The notes under the pieces are model-generated. The model worked only from the letters and a program-made list of their open reading frames with translations, was not told the origin of the DNA and made no database searches. A stretch of 64,000 nucleotides of DNA from Pyropia haitanensis. Taxonomy: Eukaryota > Rhodophyta > Bangiophyceae > Bangiales > Bangiaceae. The position numbers were made by a program, and so were the translations under genes. The stretch spans positions 5,731,874-5,795,873 of the forward strand of contig SDUX01000002.1 of the NCBI GenBank assembly GCA_008729055.1, read 5' to 3'. Of this stretch, positions 10,471-21,873 are shown piece by piece; position 1 is the stretch's first letter; each line of letters opens with the position of its first letter.

Positions 10471-11022
10471 GGGGCGGGGGCGAGATGGCGGACGCGCAGG
10501 GGGGGGGGGTGGGGGGGGGGAGGGCCGCCCGGCGCCGCGGCGCCGCGCGCCGCGGCCGCGGCCGCCGCCTGCGGTGGCGGGCTGAGGGGCGGCCGCACGC
10601 GCGCGCCAAGGTGGCCAAGGGGTGTGGGGCGGGCGTGCGGGCGTGCGGGGGTGGACCCGCGGCCAAGGGGGGCGGGTGCCAGCGAGACGGGTGTACAGTA
10701 CACGACCGTCGACGTGCACGCGGCGGACGGGACGGCGGCGGCGGCGCTCCGCGGCGGCCGGCGGCGGCGGCGGACCTATCTATTGTCTGTTTCCAAAGGC
10801 GCGCTCTGCGTCTGCCTCGCCGCCACTGGCGCGCCGCCCGCCGAGGGAGGGAACCCACAGCCCGCCCCGCCGCCGGCAGGCGTGTGGGCGGGCCCAACCC
10901 GAGGGGCACGAACCAAAAAAACCACCAACAAGAAACCATGCCCACAAACACACCGCGCGCCGCGCCCGACGGGGCGCGCGTGCCCACCACACCCGACCCC
11001 CGCCGCCGCAACGGCGGCGCGC

Positions 11023-11276
11023 TCACGCGGCGGCCACGTCTGGCACGTCGTCGACCAGCTCGTCCCCCTTGACGCTGACGCCCGTGCCCGCCACCTCGGC
11101 GGCGACGCGGTCGGCGAGCTCCGCCGTGCCCGCCTTGCCCGCCACGACGGCCACGTCCGCCCCCCCCGCCGCGGCGGCGCGCCCAAACGCCCACGCCGCG
11201 GCGACGCGGTCGGCGGCGGCCGCCGCCGGCGACGCGCGCGCCGCCAAAAAGTAAAACGCGGCGGCCGCCTCGGACG

Positions 11277-11314
<38 letters not shown>

Positions 11315-12732
11315 TTGCCGCCGCCCGTGGCGGGCCGGCCGTCGTCGACGACGAGCGTCAGCGTCGGCGGCAGCCGCACCGACCGCGGCGACGCGTCGTC
11401 GCGCGTCAGCCGCGTCTGGGGGGCGGTGAGGACGTCGGCCGCCGCGGCGGCGGCGCCGTCCGCGGCGGCCGCGCACGACCAGGCGCGCGACACGGCGGTG
11501 GCGGTGAGGAGGTGGTGGCCCCCGCCGGCGGCGGCCGCCGAGGAGGCCGCGCCGGCGCCGATGAGCAGCGTGTCGGGGGTGAGGGCGGAGCGGAGGAGCA
11601 CCCCACTGTGGGTCACCGCCGAGGGGGGGGGGGGGGGGGGGGGGGAGGCGGGCGCGCGGGGGACAAGGCCGTCAGCACGTGGGCGGGCGCACGGAGCGGC
11701 AGCGGCCGGCGGCCATGGAGCCGACGCGCGCCAATGCGAATGGACAAGACGGAGGAGCCACGAGCAGGCGAGACAGAGCGCGGCGTTAGTCCCGTGATGG
11801 CGCCGGCGAGCGGGGCTGCCAGCCAACCGCCCCCCCAAAAAAAGCGCGGCGGGCAAGCCCATCCCACACGCACTGGGCAGTAGGCGGACAGCGCAGGTCC
11901 GCCCTCACACCCACCAAGACGTTCACAGACACCAGCCCCCGACGGCGCCTGCCTGCAGCCAGGCAGTGATCACCCCCCCCCCACCACCGCCCCCCCCCCC
12001 GCACCGCTGCTACCCCACCCCTCGACGGCAACCGCCCCCCCCCAACGTACGACGTAAACGATGGCGCCACGACCGCGGCGATCCCATCCCGCACCGCCGC
12101 CGCCGACGGCCCCCCCCCCCCCCCCCCCTCCGCCTCCGCGGCGGCCAGCCCCACAATGGCCGCCTCCTCATACACCGCGACGTACGCCCCCCCCCCCCCC
12201 CGGCAGCCACCCCATACCGGCGCCCCGCGGACGCCGCGTCGCCCGGCAACCCCCCCCCCGACACCATCACCACCGCCGCCGGCGGCGGCGGCGACCGCCC
12301 CGCGCGGCGGCCGAGCGCCAGCCGCGCCGCCGCCGCCGCCGCCGGGTCGGCGGTCACGACGCGCACGGGTGCGGCGGCGGCAACGTCCCCGTCAATGACG
12401 TACAGCGTTGGCGATCGCTCCAGCCGCGCCGCCACCGCCGACAGCAGCCGCACCCACTGCACCGCCGACGGCTGGGCGGTGGCGGCGGCGGGGGTGGTGG
12501 CCGCCGCGGCGGACGCCGTGGCGGCCCGCGGCGCCGCAAAGACGCGCACCGTGGAGGCCGCCGCGGGGCGCGTGACCGCCGTGGGGGGGGCCGCCGCGAT
12601 GAGCGCCGCGGCAGACGGGTTGTGGAGGACGCGCGTGGCGGGGGCGGGCGCGACGCGGAGGGCGGCGAGGGACCAGTTGAGGGCGGCGTTGACGGTGGGG
12701 GAGGAGGGGTAGGCGACGCGGGAGGCCGCCAT
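11023..12732 (-). CDS. Diverged protein with possible PEP carboxykinase (ATP) layout
   Basis: Starts at Met 12732 (MAASRVAYPSS) and ends at 11023; the middle (about 12175-11950) is in a second frame, with C/G runs at both changes. Segments resemble ATP-dependent PEP carboxykinase in order: VLHNPSAAALIAAA (family: N-L-s-...-L-Y); LYVIDGDVA...PVRVVTADPAAAAAARLAL (lyVvDg-aGadp...VRvit...aFa.nm); AVVMVSGGGLPGD (viynaGefPa); YEEAAIVGLAAAEAE; ALFLGGRLAGS at the kinase-1a place; SVRLPPTLTLVVDDGRPATGG with PSEAAAAFYFLAARAS (iiflt-DafGvlPpvs..TpeqA.YhFlsGyTa); AWAFGRAAAAGGADVAVVAGKAG (yaelL..ki..hga.vwLvNTGWtGG). The P-loop Lys, the metal ligands and the TGWTGG tryptophan are not conserved, so catalysis is unlikely. 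It may instead be an unrelated Ala-rich protein. This is tentative. Confidence 0.35.
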
Positions 12733-13023
12733 GGTGGCGACGACGAAACGGAAGCGGGCGGCGGCAGAGCAGGGGGAGGCGATCCCGGACAAGCCGGGCG
12801 GCGGGCGGGGGCTCGTGCCGCCGAGACCGCCACGGCCGCGGGGATGACCGCGTGGGGTCGCGGCAGCGGGGACGCGGCGGAGCGGGATCGGCGAGGGCCG
12901 GGCGCGGCTGGTCGACCACGTGGCGAGTGGCGTGACTGCGCGTCTGGTAGCCGGTGGATTCAAGATGGAAAACACACGGAATTGGTCATTCCTGGTGGAA
13001 GTGCGCTCCGCGATCCGTCAATA
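12733..13023. other. Spacer between the PEPCK-like gene and the TIR element
   Basis: 5' flank of the minus-strand gene. GC-rich up to about 12950; no gene or RNA recognised. Confidence 0.35.
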
Positions 13024-13784
13024 GAGAGTTTTGGCAAGTAATCCGACGGTCGCTTTCGACTGTATCTCGACGGAATCTGGAAAGAGTCGAGATACCGTTT
13101 TTTTTCTACCGTCGCGGACTCGAACGAGTTTTGGCAAGTAACTTTCCTGTAACGCGACAGTCCTGTACAAGAACGGAACAGAAGGCGAGGCGCGCCACCA
13201 CCAAGGCAGTGACGCAGCACGTCATTGCGATCGCTTCCACCAGTGGGACGCCACAGCCGGCGCGGCTTCTTGGTCGCCGATTCAGGGACCCCACCAGTAG
13301 ACGGCCGGTCCCGCCTCGAGGACGCAGACGACGCATCCTCTGCAGGTGTGGTAGGGCTCGGGGATGACATATTCGGCACGACGTGGAGGCAGCACAAGGC
13401 CAACAAAGGGGGGAGGGTGGGTGCAAGGGGCTGGGAAAAAGGCGCGCAACACGACAACGATCGGCCCGCTTGGCCAAGCCCACTGACACCACGGACAGAC
13501 CACCTGTCCCTCAGCGCCAGCCAAGCTGCGTCCAATGTACCAGAAATGGTTGTACCGGCATATGGCGGCCCAAACCACCCGCCTTTGGGGCCTCTCACGC
13601 GCGACACGTGGCTGAAAGGTACAGCTTTTCTTCAACGCGATCCACCGGGGCCCGACTGTACATCCCGAGAATACCGTCGGGGACGGTCGGAAAATCCTGT
13701 ATCTCGACGGTAGCTCTGAAACGTGGCGCAATGTACAGTCGAGATACCGTCGAAACAACAGTCGAGTTACTTGCCAAAACTCTC
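13024..13784. mobile_element. TIR element with TA target duplication, non-autonomous DNA transposon
   Basis: The ends are perfect 18-bp inverted repeats, GAGAGTTTTGGCAAGTAA at 13024-13041 and its complement at 13767-13784. Each is flanked by TA (13022-13023 and 13785-13786), the target duplication of Tc1/mariner-like elements. Beyond 18 bp the ends stay similar (CGAC...TATCTCGAC blocks) for some 50-60 bp. A third copy of the end, in direct orientation to the left end, occurs at 13126-13142. The 761-bp interior is less GC-rich than the neighbours. A minus-strand frame (about 13607-12960) carries no recognisable transposase triad. It lies between two genes on opposite strands. Confidence 0.72.
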
Positions 13785-13815
13785 TAATGACACGGGCGTC
13801 ACTGCATGTCTCTCC

Positions 13816-13912
13816 ATGACACGGCCGCATCCGCATGGCAATGACACGGCCGCATCCGCATGGTAATGACACGGCCGCATCCGAATGCCGATGACACGGC
13901 CGCATCCGCACC
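13816..13912. repeat. 25-bp tandem repeat, about 4 copies
   Basis: The unit ATGACACGGCCGCATCCGCA plus five bases starts at 13816, 13841, 13866 and 13891; copies differ mainly in the last bases. It follows directly after the TIR element and precedes the transporter gene. The copies abut without unique spacers. Confidence 0.8.
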
Positions 13913-14106
13913 GTTCGAGAGCGCGCACCGGAACGAGCCCTTCCACGCCGCCAAGGCTGGACTGCCGCATCGTCAGTCCGCCTCTGCCGCTCTGCCCCAC
14001 TGGCGTTCCACCCCCACCTTCCTCCCCCCCGCCCCCACCCTCCGCTCTCCCCTCCCCACCCTTCTCTGCCCCACCCTCCTCTATCCCCCCAGTACCGCCG
14101 CGAGCC

Positions 14107-14393
14107 ATGACCGGCCCCGCCGCCGCGCCTCCCTCCCCTTGCTTGCCCGCCCTGCCCACAGCGCCGCCGCCGCCGCGGCCGCCGCGGTGGCGACCGCGGC
14201 CGGCCTTTGCGCCGCCGCCCCCACCGCCGCGGGGCCCGCCCAGGTGCCGGGTGGGCAACGCACGCGTGTCGGCCACCACCGGCCGCCAACGGCCGCCGCC
14301 ACCAGCCGCCCGCCACGCCTGGCGCACCCCGCCCGCCCGCGTCGGCGCGTGGGCGGACCGCCGCCGCCACGGCCGCGGCCGCAACGGCGGCGA

Positions 14394-14426
<33 letters not shown>

Positions 14427-14547
14427 CCGCGGCGGCGGCGCGACTGCCTCGCAGCCGTGGCGGCAGTCGGTGACGGCCGCGGCGGGCGAGCCCGGCGGGG
14501 GGGACCCGCCGCCGGCCGCCGCGCGGGTGCCGCCGCCGGCTGCCGTC

Positions 14548-14585
<38 letters not shown>

Positions 14586-15795
14586 AGCGCCGCAGCCGCC
14601 GCCGCCGTCGCCGGCGCGGGTCACCGACGACCCGCGGTCGCTCGCCACCCTCACCTGCGTGCCGCTGCTGTGGGCGTCGTACGCGGTCGTTGCGCGGGCG
14701 GTGCTGACGTCCGACGCGCTGCCGCTGCCGCCGGCGGTGGTCAACATGGGCGCCTACGCCGTCGCGACGGTTGGCCTGCTGTGTCTGCTCGCCGTGGGCG
14801 TCGGGCGTGACGCGACGGCGGCGGCGACGATCGGGCCAGACGCGGGCGAGGCGGCGCCCGCGGTCACGGCGGACACCGGGACGGTCGACGACGCTGCGGC
14901 AGCGGCGGCGGCGACACCACCGGCGGCACCGCCGGCGCCGCCGTTTACCACCGCCCGCACCGTCCTTGCCGCCGCCGAGCTGGGCGTGTACCTCTTTGCC
15001 GGCTCGACGCTGCAGCTGGTCGGCCTGACCACCACCCCCGCCGCGCGGGCGACCTTCCTCGTCCAGACCACCACCGTCATGGTGCCGCTCTTTGAGGCCA
15101 CCGCCCTGCGGCGGCGCCTCCCCGCGCGCCTGTGGGGCTCGGTCGCCGTCTCCGCGGTCGCGATCACCCTCTTCACGGGGCTGCCGTCGCTGCCGCTCGC
15201 GGCGGGCGACGCCGCCTCCCTCGCCGCCGCGGTCGCCTACTCGGCGCACGTCCTCCGGCTGTCGGCCATGGCGGGGCGGCTGCCGTCGGCGCTGCCGCTC
15301 GCGGCGGCCAAGGCGGGCGTCCAGACGCTCTACGCCGCCGCCTACGCGGCCGCCGTGGGGGGGGGGATCCCGGGCCTGCGCGCCACGTTTGCCGACGCCG
15401 CCGCCGCGGTCGCCGCCGCCGCGGCGCCCGCCGCGGACGCGGCCACCGCCAGCACGGCCGCCGTCGGCACGGCGGCGGCCGCCGCGAGCAGCGGCGGCGG
15501 CGGCGCGAGCGCGCCCGCCGTCCTCGCCGGGGTGGTGTGGATGGGCCTCGCCGGCACCGCCGCGGCGACGTGGGCGCAGGTCGCCGGCCAGCGGGGCGTG
15601 CGGCCGACCGCGGCGGGCGTCATCTACGCGGGGCAGCCCGCCGCGGCGGCGGCGGCGGCGGCGGTGGTGCTCGGCGAGGGGCTGTCGCCGGCGCAGGTCG
15701 CGGCGGTCGCGTTGACGCTGGTGGGGGCGGGGAGCTTGTTGGACGTTGGCGAGGGGGGGCGGCGGGAGGACCAGGGCGGCGGGGGGGGGGGGTGA
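14107..15795 (+). CDS. EamA/DMT-family transporter with a long N-terminal extension
   Basis: Drug/metabolite-superfamily membrane carrier of the EamA type, about ten helices in two five-helix halves. From 14640 the first half reads LATLTCVPLLWASYAVVARAVL, VVNMGAYAVATVGLLCLLAV, AAELGVYLFAGSTLQLVGL, TTPAARATFLVQTTTVMVPLFEA, VAVSAVAITLFTG. The second half follows with LAAAVAYSAHVLRLSAMAGR, VLAGVVWMGLAGTAAATWAQVAGQ, RPTAAGVIYAGQPAAAAAAAAVVLGE and AVALTLVGAGSLL, the usual EamA end. The start at 14107 (GCC ATG A) is chosen because the in-frame Met at 13885 lies inside the tandem repeat. Residues 1-180 are Pro/Ala/Arg/Gly-rich and may include a plastid leader; plant and algal EamA proteins of this layout are often plastidial. 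Substrate unknown. The frame is open throughout. Confidence 0.8.
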
Positions 15796-16292
15796 GTCCC
15801 GCGCCGTCGACGGCTGACGGGGACGGGGACGGGGCCGGGGGGGGCGCGGGGCCGCGCCGTGCGGCGTTGGCCACGCCCGCCGCCGCGGGGCGGCCGGCCC
15901 GTCTGTCCGCCGCGTCGGCCGCAACGCCACACCCGCCAGAGGTGTGGTGGGGGGAAGGCGGCCAGGGCGGGGCGTGGCGGCGCGGGGCGGACCGGAGGGG
16001 GAGGGGGGGGCGGGAGGCCCGGCGTAGCCTAGAGCCACAAGCGCGTTGCCTACGGTGGGGTACGTGGCAACCGCCGGGCGGCGCGCGGCAGCCCCGCCGC
16101 CGCCATCCCCCACCACCGTGCACGCGTGTACGCCCGCGCACGGCACACGCCCAGGCTGGGGCAGCCGCCCATCTTGCCCCCTCTCCAATCCGCCCCACGC
16201 CCCACACGCGACACCCCCCCGAGGCCCTCCCCCCCCCCCCCCCCCGGCAAAACAAAATGGCCAAGCGGGAGAAACGCCGGCGGGTCGCCGCT
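15796..16292. other. Spacer between convergent genes
   Basis: GC-rich 3' flank of two converging genes, with short C and G runs. Nothing recognised. Confidence 0.4.
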
Positions 16293-17751
16293 CTAGGCGC
16301 CCCCACCCCCCCCGGCCACCCCCACCGCCGCCGGCACGGGCACCGCCCCCCCGCCGCTGCTGCCGGCGGGGGGGGTTGCCGCCGCCGCGGCCGCCGCGGT
16401 GCGTGGGCGCTTGCGCGGCCGCGGCGCGACGGGGGGGGACGCGGACAGCCGGGGGGCGGGCGGGGGGGCTACCTCGGAGGAGGACCGCCCCTCCGCCGCC
16501 GCTGCCGACGCCGCCGCCGCCGCCGCCGTCGCCGCCGCCGCCGCCGCCGCCGCCGCAGCAGCTGTGGCGGCCACGTCGGCCTCTGCGGCGGCCTCGGCCG
16601 CGGCAGCGGCCGTGGCGTCAGCTTCGGCGGCGGCGCCACCGCTACCGCCGCCAATGGCGGCAGCGGCGTTGCCGCTGGCGGTGGCGGCGGCAGGCGCAGC
16701 GGCCGCCGCGGCGGCGGCCGCCGCCGACAGCCGCCGCACCCGCCGCTGCTCCTTTTCAAAGTGCCGCGGCCCGACGAGGTCCGTCAGCGGCACGTCGGCG
16801 ATCCCCCCCCCCCCCGACCCGCCCCGCCGCTTCGCCAGCAGCCGCCGCACCATCCCCGCGTACGCGGGCTGGCGGGTGGCCACGAGCAGCATGACGGCGA
16901 GCGAAAAGACCGTCCGCTCCTTGCACAGCTTGGACAGCCGGTCCACGGCGACAACGTCGGGGAGCGACGCCTTGTGAAAGTAGCGGGAATCCTTGAGCCC
17001 CGACCCGCGCAGCGCCGCGTGGACGCCCGTGATGTCCACGGGGATGCACCACCGTGACGACGCGACGCGCACCGATGGCCGCCGCGCGTGGCCGGTCGTG
17101 CCGGCCACGGGCGTGTCGCGGGCGCCGTCGGCAGAGCGCCAGACGGGCCACCAGCCCGAAAAGGTGGCCATCAGGTCGCACAGCAGACGCTCCACCACCT
17201 GCTCCCGCCGCTTGGCGTCGGCGCCGCCGGCACCGGCGCCGCCACCGCCGCCACCGCCGCCACCGCCGCCGCCGCCACCGCCACGACTGCCGCACGCGTC
17301 GCCGCCGTCGCCACCATCGTCGCCGCCAACGCCGCCGCTGGCGCCCCCCGCAGGATGTGCCTCCCCGACGCCGCCGCCGCAGCTGCCGCCGCCGTCTGCG
17401 CGCCTCCCCCCCTCCTCCGCTCCCCCCCGGCCGCCCCCCCCCTCGGCGGGGCGGTCCAGCACCTTGCGCGCGAGCGCCTCGAGGGACGACAGCGCCAGCG
17501 CGCGGATGGCCATCTCCCCGTCCACCCGGTGCCGCACCGCGTCGATTACCTCCACGACGGCGGCAACGGCGGCGGGGGTGGGCGTCACCAGCGGGGGGGG
17601 GGTGTCGCACACGAGGACGGCCGGCTTTTTGGGCGTCGTCGGGGGGGGGGGGGGGGAGCCGCCGCGTCGGCGAGCGCGTCGCCTGCGGGTGCCGCGGGCG
17701 CCGGCGGGGGACCGTGCTGCCCCCTCCAAGGGGCGGGCCGCTCGCCGTCGC

Positions 17752-17782
<31 letters not shown>

Positions 17783-18028
17783 GCGCCGGCCGCCAGTGTG
17801 GCCGTCGCGGCCGTGCCGGCCGTCCTCACGGCGCCGTCCACGCCCGCAGCGGCGGACCGACCGCCGGCGGCGGGCGGCCGTGCGGCGGCGGCCGCGGCGG
17901 CCGCGGCGGCGGTCGCCGCCGCGGGACGTGGCGCAACGGGCCGCGCCGCCGTCGCCCGCTGGTACGACAGTGGCACCACCACCCCTGGCGGCGGCGATGG
18001 CGACGGACCGCCGACGGGGTGCGGCGGC

Positions 18029-18064
<36 letters not shown>

Positions 18065-18340
18065 AGCGCGGGCGGCAGCGCGGGCGGCAGCGCGGGCGAC
18101 AGCGCGGGCGGCAGCGGCAGCGGCGGCGGCGGCGGCGCGGCGGCGCGGGGTGCGGCCGCCGCTGCCACGGCGGCAGGGACGGGCGGCGGGCGGGGCGGCC
18201 CCGCGGCGGCGGCGGCGGCGGCGGCCAGCGGCTCGCGCATGCCCACCACCACCACCCCCGCGTCGTCGTAGGCGCCCGCGTCGGGCACGCCACACACGCT
18301 GCCGCCCGCGGCGCGCGGCGACGGGGCGGCGGGGTGGCCA

Positions 18341-18390
<50 letters not shown>

Positions 18391-19186
18391 CGCCCTCCCC
18401 CGCCTCCGCGGCACCGCCTCTGCCGCGCCACCGGCCGCTGCCGACGCTGCCGGCAGCCGCATCGCGTACGTGCGCGCGTGGGCGGCGGCCGCCGCCGCGG
18501 CGGCGGTGGCGGTGGCGGCGGCGGTGGTGGCGGGGGCGGCCGAGCCCCCCCTCCCCCCCCCCGGCAGCAGCACCCCCCCCCCCCTGGCGCACCCCCCCCC
18601 CCCCCACGCCCACGCCCACGCCCACACCCGCCGCGGCGGCCGACGCGGCGACCGCCGCGGCGACACGCGCCGACGCGGCGCGCGCGGCGGCGGCGGCGGC
18701 GGCGGCCTCCGCCTCGAGCAGCCGCACCTCCCCGTGCCGGTGCGCGTACGCAACGCCGAGGCCGACCAGCCGCCGCGCGTACGCGTCGGTGGGGTGAAAA
18801 AAGCCGAGCCGGTCCACCGCGGGCGCCCACCGGTGCACCGCCTCGCCGCCGCCGACGCCATAGCCACCACCACCACCACCACCACCACCACCACCACCAC
18901 CACCACCACCACCACCACCACCACCACCACCACCGCCGCCGCCGCCACCACCGCCGCCACCGCCACCGTCGCTACCGCCAATGCCATGACCGGCGGCGGC
19001 GCCACCGCTGGCACGGCGGGTCAGCCGCGAGACGGCCGAGTGGAGCGCCCCGCCGTGCGGCGCGAGGCCCGCGTCGAGCGCCGCGGCGGCCGTGACAAAC
19101 GTGGCGTACAGGGGCGCCAGCGCCGCCCGGTGGGCGGTGTCAATGTCTAGCTCGCGGAAGACGTCGTCGGCCGTGTCGGCCGCCAT
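16293..19186 (-). CDS. Unidentified protein, Ala/Pro/Gly-rich with conserved-looking ends
   Basis: I do not recognise the family. From Met 19186 the N-terminus reads like a folded helical domain (DDVFRELDIDTAHRAALAPLYATFVTAAAALD...SAVSRLTRR, then HRWAPAVDRLGFFHPTDAYARRLVGLGVAYAHRHGEVRLLEAEAAA). The middle is repeat-rich, with short ordered pieces (GAYDDAGVVVVGMREPL, VVVPLSYQRATAARP). The C-terminal third (17640-16760) is again ordered: VLVCDTPPP, IDAVRHRVDGEMAIRALALSSLEALARKVLDR, EQVVERLLCDLMATFSGWWPVW, VDITGVHAALRGSGLKDSRYF, DRLSKLCKERTVFSLAVMLLVAT. A poly-Ala/Gly tail ends it. The frame changes near 18640-18550, 17900 and at the G run 17641-17657. A (CAC)n tract at 18870-18932 encodes poly-Gly on this strand. 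Confidence 0.55.
18870..18932. repeat. (CAC)n trinucleotide microsatellite
   Basis: About 21 uninterrupted CAC triplets, encoding a Gly run (GGT codons) in the minus-strand gene. Long enough to be length-variable. Confidence 0.85.
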
Positions 19187-21379
19187 CGTGGGGTGGCCAC
19201 CGCGTAGCGGAGGGGGGGGGGGGGGGAAGGGGAAGGGGGGGGGCACGTACGGGTGTGGCGTGTGTGCTGCCGAGGTGAGTGTGGGTGTGTGCGAGTCCGT
19301 AGGGGGGTGAAGGAAGCGAGACGAGGCGAGGTGGACAAAAAGAAGAAGAAGAAAAAGGACGAGGGGAGAGGGGAAAGAGCGGGGGAGAGGAACAAGAGCA
19401 GGAGGGCGCCGCCGGGCCGCCTACGAGCCAGTCTGACAGAGCCGCCCCGACGGGAAGGGGGAGGCGCACCGCGGGGGGGGGAACGGCAGCAGGACACGGC
19501 GGCAGACGCGGGGGGGAGGGGGAGCCACGCGGGGAGGGAGGGGGTGGGGCGGCACCGCCTCCCCCCGCCCCAGCCGCCACCGCGCGGCGACGCGGTCGCG
19601 GCGGGCGGCCGGGTAGGCGGCCGCGGCGGGCCGCCGCCCCGCCCCCGCTGCCGTTACCAGCCTCTCGTGCAGCGGGCTGCGTGGCGGATCCGCCCCGTCC
19701 GTGGGGGGGGGGTTGGGGGCGGGGGGGGGGGAAGAAGCGCCGAGGGTGGCACGCCCGACCGGCGGCCGAGGAGGAGGGGGGCGCACCCGCCGCCGGTATC
19801 GCCGCGGCTGCGGCTGCCACCGCCGCCGGTGCGCCCGCCGCGGTGGGGGGGGCGCCGGAGGGGGGGCGCAAACCGGTCGCAAGGGCACGGCGGGAGGGGG
19901 CGGCGGCGCGCCGAGAAGAGAGGCGCTTGGGTTGGGGGGGGGGGGGCCTGCCGGATGCCAAAGGGGGATTTCATCTTCTCAGGCCCGCTCGGGGCGTCTT
20001 CGTGGGGACTTCCCGCCCGTCTGAAACCAATTTGATGAATCTCACGGTCGCCATTGGCAGCCAGCAGGGGCCGCTGTGCGCGCCGTGGCCGCCGCCGGCG
20101 TGCGCCCTTCGTCAGTGGGGAACCAAGTCTGGTGTGGTGCGCACAACATGGGAACCAATCAGAGGCGTTGATAAACCGAGTCGGAGGAAGAGCACTATTT
20201 ATGTCTTTTTTCACGTGGAGCGGGCAAAATTCTTGTACGGACGTCCGCTACGCGCGTGTCGGCTTTCTTGTGTTGGCAGCGTGATTCACCCTCCTCGCCT
20301 TCCCCGCCATCCTTTGAGCGCTACGGCTGTTCAAGGCTTCAGCCGCCGCGGCGTGAGTGGCCCGGTCTCTGGTGCTGGTGGCCACAGCGTCGCTCGAATC
20401 ACCCACCCCCGCTTGTGGGTACGCGCTGCTGAACGGGCGCTGCACAACGGGCGAGGACGCAGCCCAACACCGGCACAGCGCAGGAGCGCCCATTCCTTGG
20501 GACGAGCCTTTCCACGCTCACAGTATGATACTACCACCCAACTGACCACCGCTGTTGCCGACGGCGGCTTCGAGCGGGAGGCCGCCCCTAGCCTCCTTGG
20601 GAGGATTGCTCAGTGAAAAAGACTCCTGCAAAGCCCCTCTGCCTCTTCTTTTTCTCCACGCGCTCCCCAGTCGATCTTGCCGCAGCATCCCCTCTGCATG
20701 AAGTGTGCGCAGCTGGCATCTTGCAAACATAACGGGTTGTATCGGCGACCGCGGCAGCGGCATCGGCTGAAACGCCAGTACCACCAGCCGCACCGGCTCA
20801 CCCGCCGGTGCGTTCGTTTGCTCTTGTAGCCTCAGCCGTCTGTTGAGTACCACCCACGCTGCCGCGCTCCCTCTCCCCTCTCCCCTGTTGACCGCGGCGA
20901 CGACCGACAGCGGCACCGCCGGGCCAGACGCGGCGCGGCGCACCCGGTCGGCAGCCCGGCGGGTCAGGGGAGGCAGGGAGTGGCTGCGCGCTGCGAGGTG
21001 CGCAGCCCGCCACCATCTCTCACAACAGTGGGGACACTGTGGCGGTGCCAGCCGGGGCTGGCGGGCTGAGGTTGGGCGGGCGTGTGCCAGCAGAGGCAGG
21101 GCAAATCTAGCGCGACGCACCGTGGCGGAAGCGCAGTACTGTACAATCAAGATGGCAGCCGGCCACTCTGCCATCTCAGGTGTCTCGACGAGGCACAGTT
21201 GGTGGCGAAAACTAGACAGGAAAAGCAGGCCAAGCTGAATCATCAAGAAAGTAGCCACGTTGCTACGCGGATGACCGCGACGACAGGTCCGCCCGAGCGT
21301 GTGCCGCTCGCCGTCCCCACCTCCCCCCACACCCTCCCCCCCCCCCCCCCCCCCCCCTCCCCTACCCTCCCCGCCGCGC
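19187..21379. other. 2.2-kb region without a supportable gene
   Basis: The first part (to about 19960) is G-rich and includes purine tracts (AAAAAGAAGAAGAAGAAAAAGGA near 19337). From 19970 to 21280 composition is closer to even. Overlapping open frames occur on both strands, such as a 290-residue minus frame at 21390-20518, but none has a recognisable family or leader, and neither strand stands out. A C run at 21338-21357 borders the SDHAF4 gene. Confidence 0.4.
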
Positions 21380-21873
21380 TCAAAAGTCACTCACCCGCCC
21401 GTTGCGGGACCAGTCCCCATAGCGCGTCGGCTCGTACCCGCGGGGCCCGCCCCACTCGGCCCCCGACGGCGCGTCCCGGTTCCACATGGGCACCTTCTCC
21501 TCCGCCTCGGCCTCCCCCTCCGCGTCCGCGTCGGCAGCGGCCGCGGCAGTGGCGTCAGCGTCGCGGCTGCTGCTGCCGGCAGCCGCCGCCGACGCGTCGG
21601 CACCCCCCCCCCCCTCCTCCCCCCCCAACCAGCAGCGGGGGCGGCCGCCGCGGCGGCCACGTCCTTGGCAGCCGCCACCGCGGCGGCGGCGGCGTCGTCC
21701 CCCATTGGCGACGCGGCGGTGGGGGGGGTGGTCGGGGATGGCGACGGCGGGGGCGGTGGCGGCACGACGTGCTCCACCGCGCCGCCGCGGGTGGGGGTCA
21801 AGCCCCGTCCGCGCGCGGCGGGGGGGGCGTGGAGCGCCCGGCGGGCAAAGGTGACAACGCGGGGGGCGTACAT
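21380..21873 (-). CDS. SDHAF4: Succinate dehydrogenase assembly factor 4 (SDHAF4/Sdh8-like)
   Basis: Mitochondrial chaperone that binds flavinylated SDHA during complex II assembly. The C-terminus reads WNRDAPSGAEWGGPRG, then YEPTRYGDWSRNGRVSDF and stop, the hallmark of this small family (GGP.G.EPTRYGDWE..GR..DF). The N-terminus from Met 21873 (MYAPRVVTFARRALHAPPAARGR) is basic and free of acids, as a mitochondrial presequence. The frame changes once in the G run at 21604-21633; the span of 494 nt is one or two bases off a multiple of three, consistent with a single homopolymer indel. The product is about 164 residues, with an Ala/Asp/Glu-rich middle. Confidence 0.85.

Noticed and set aside
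13024..13784. A transposase gene inside the TIR element
   Set aside because: The interior frames show no DDE/DDD motif or DNA-binding domain, so the element is called non-autonomous.
13816..13912. CRISPR-like short repeats
   Set aside because: The copies abut with no spacers and the setting is eukaryotic, so this is a simple tandem repeat.
20518..21390. A 290-residue minus-strand open frame as a gene
   Set aside because: No recognised domain. It overlaps the 3' end of the SDHAF4 gene and continues through a G run; composition gives no support.
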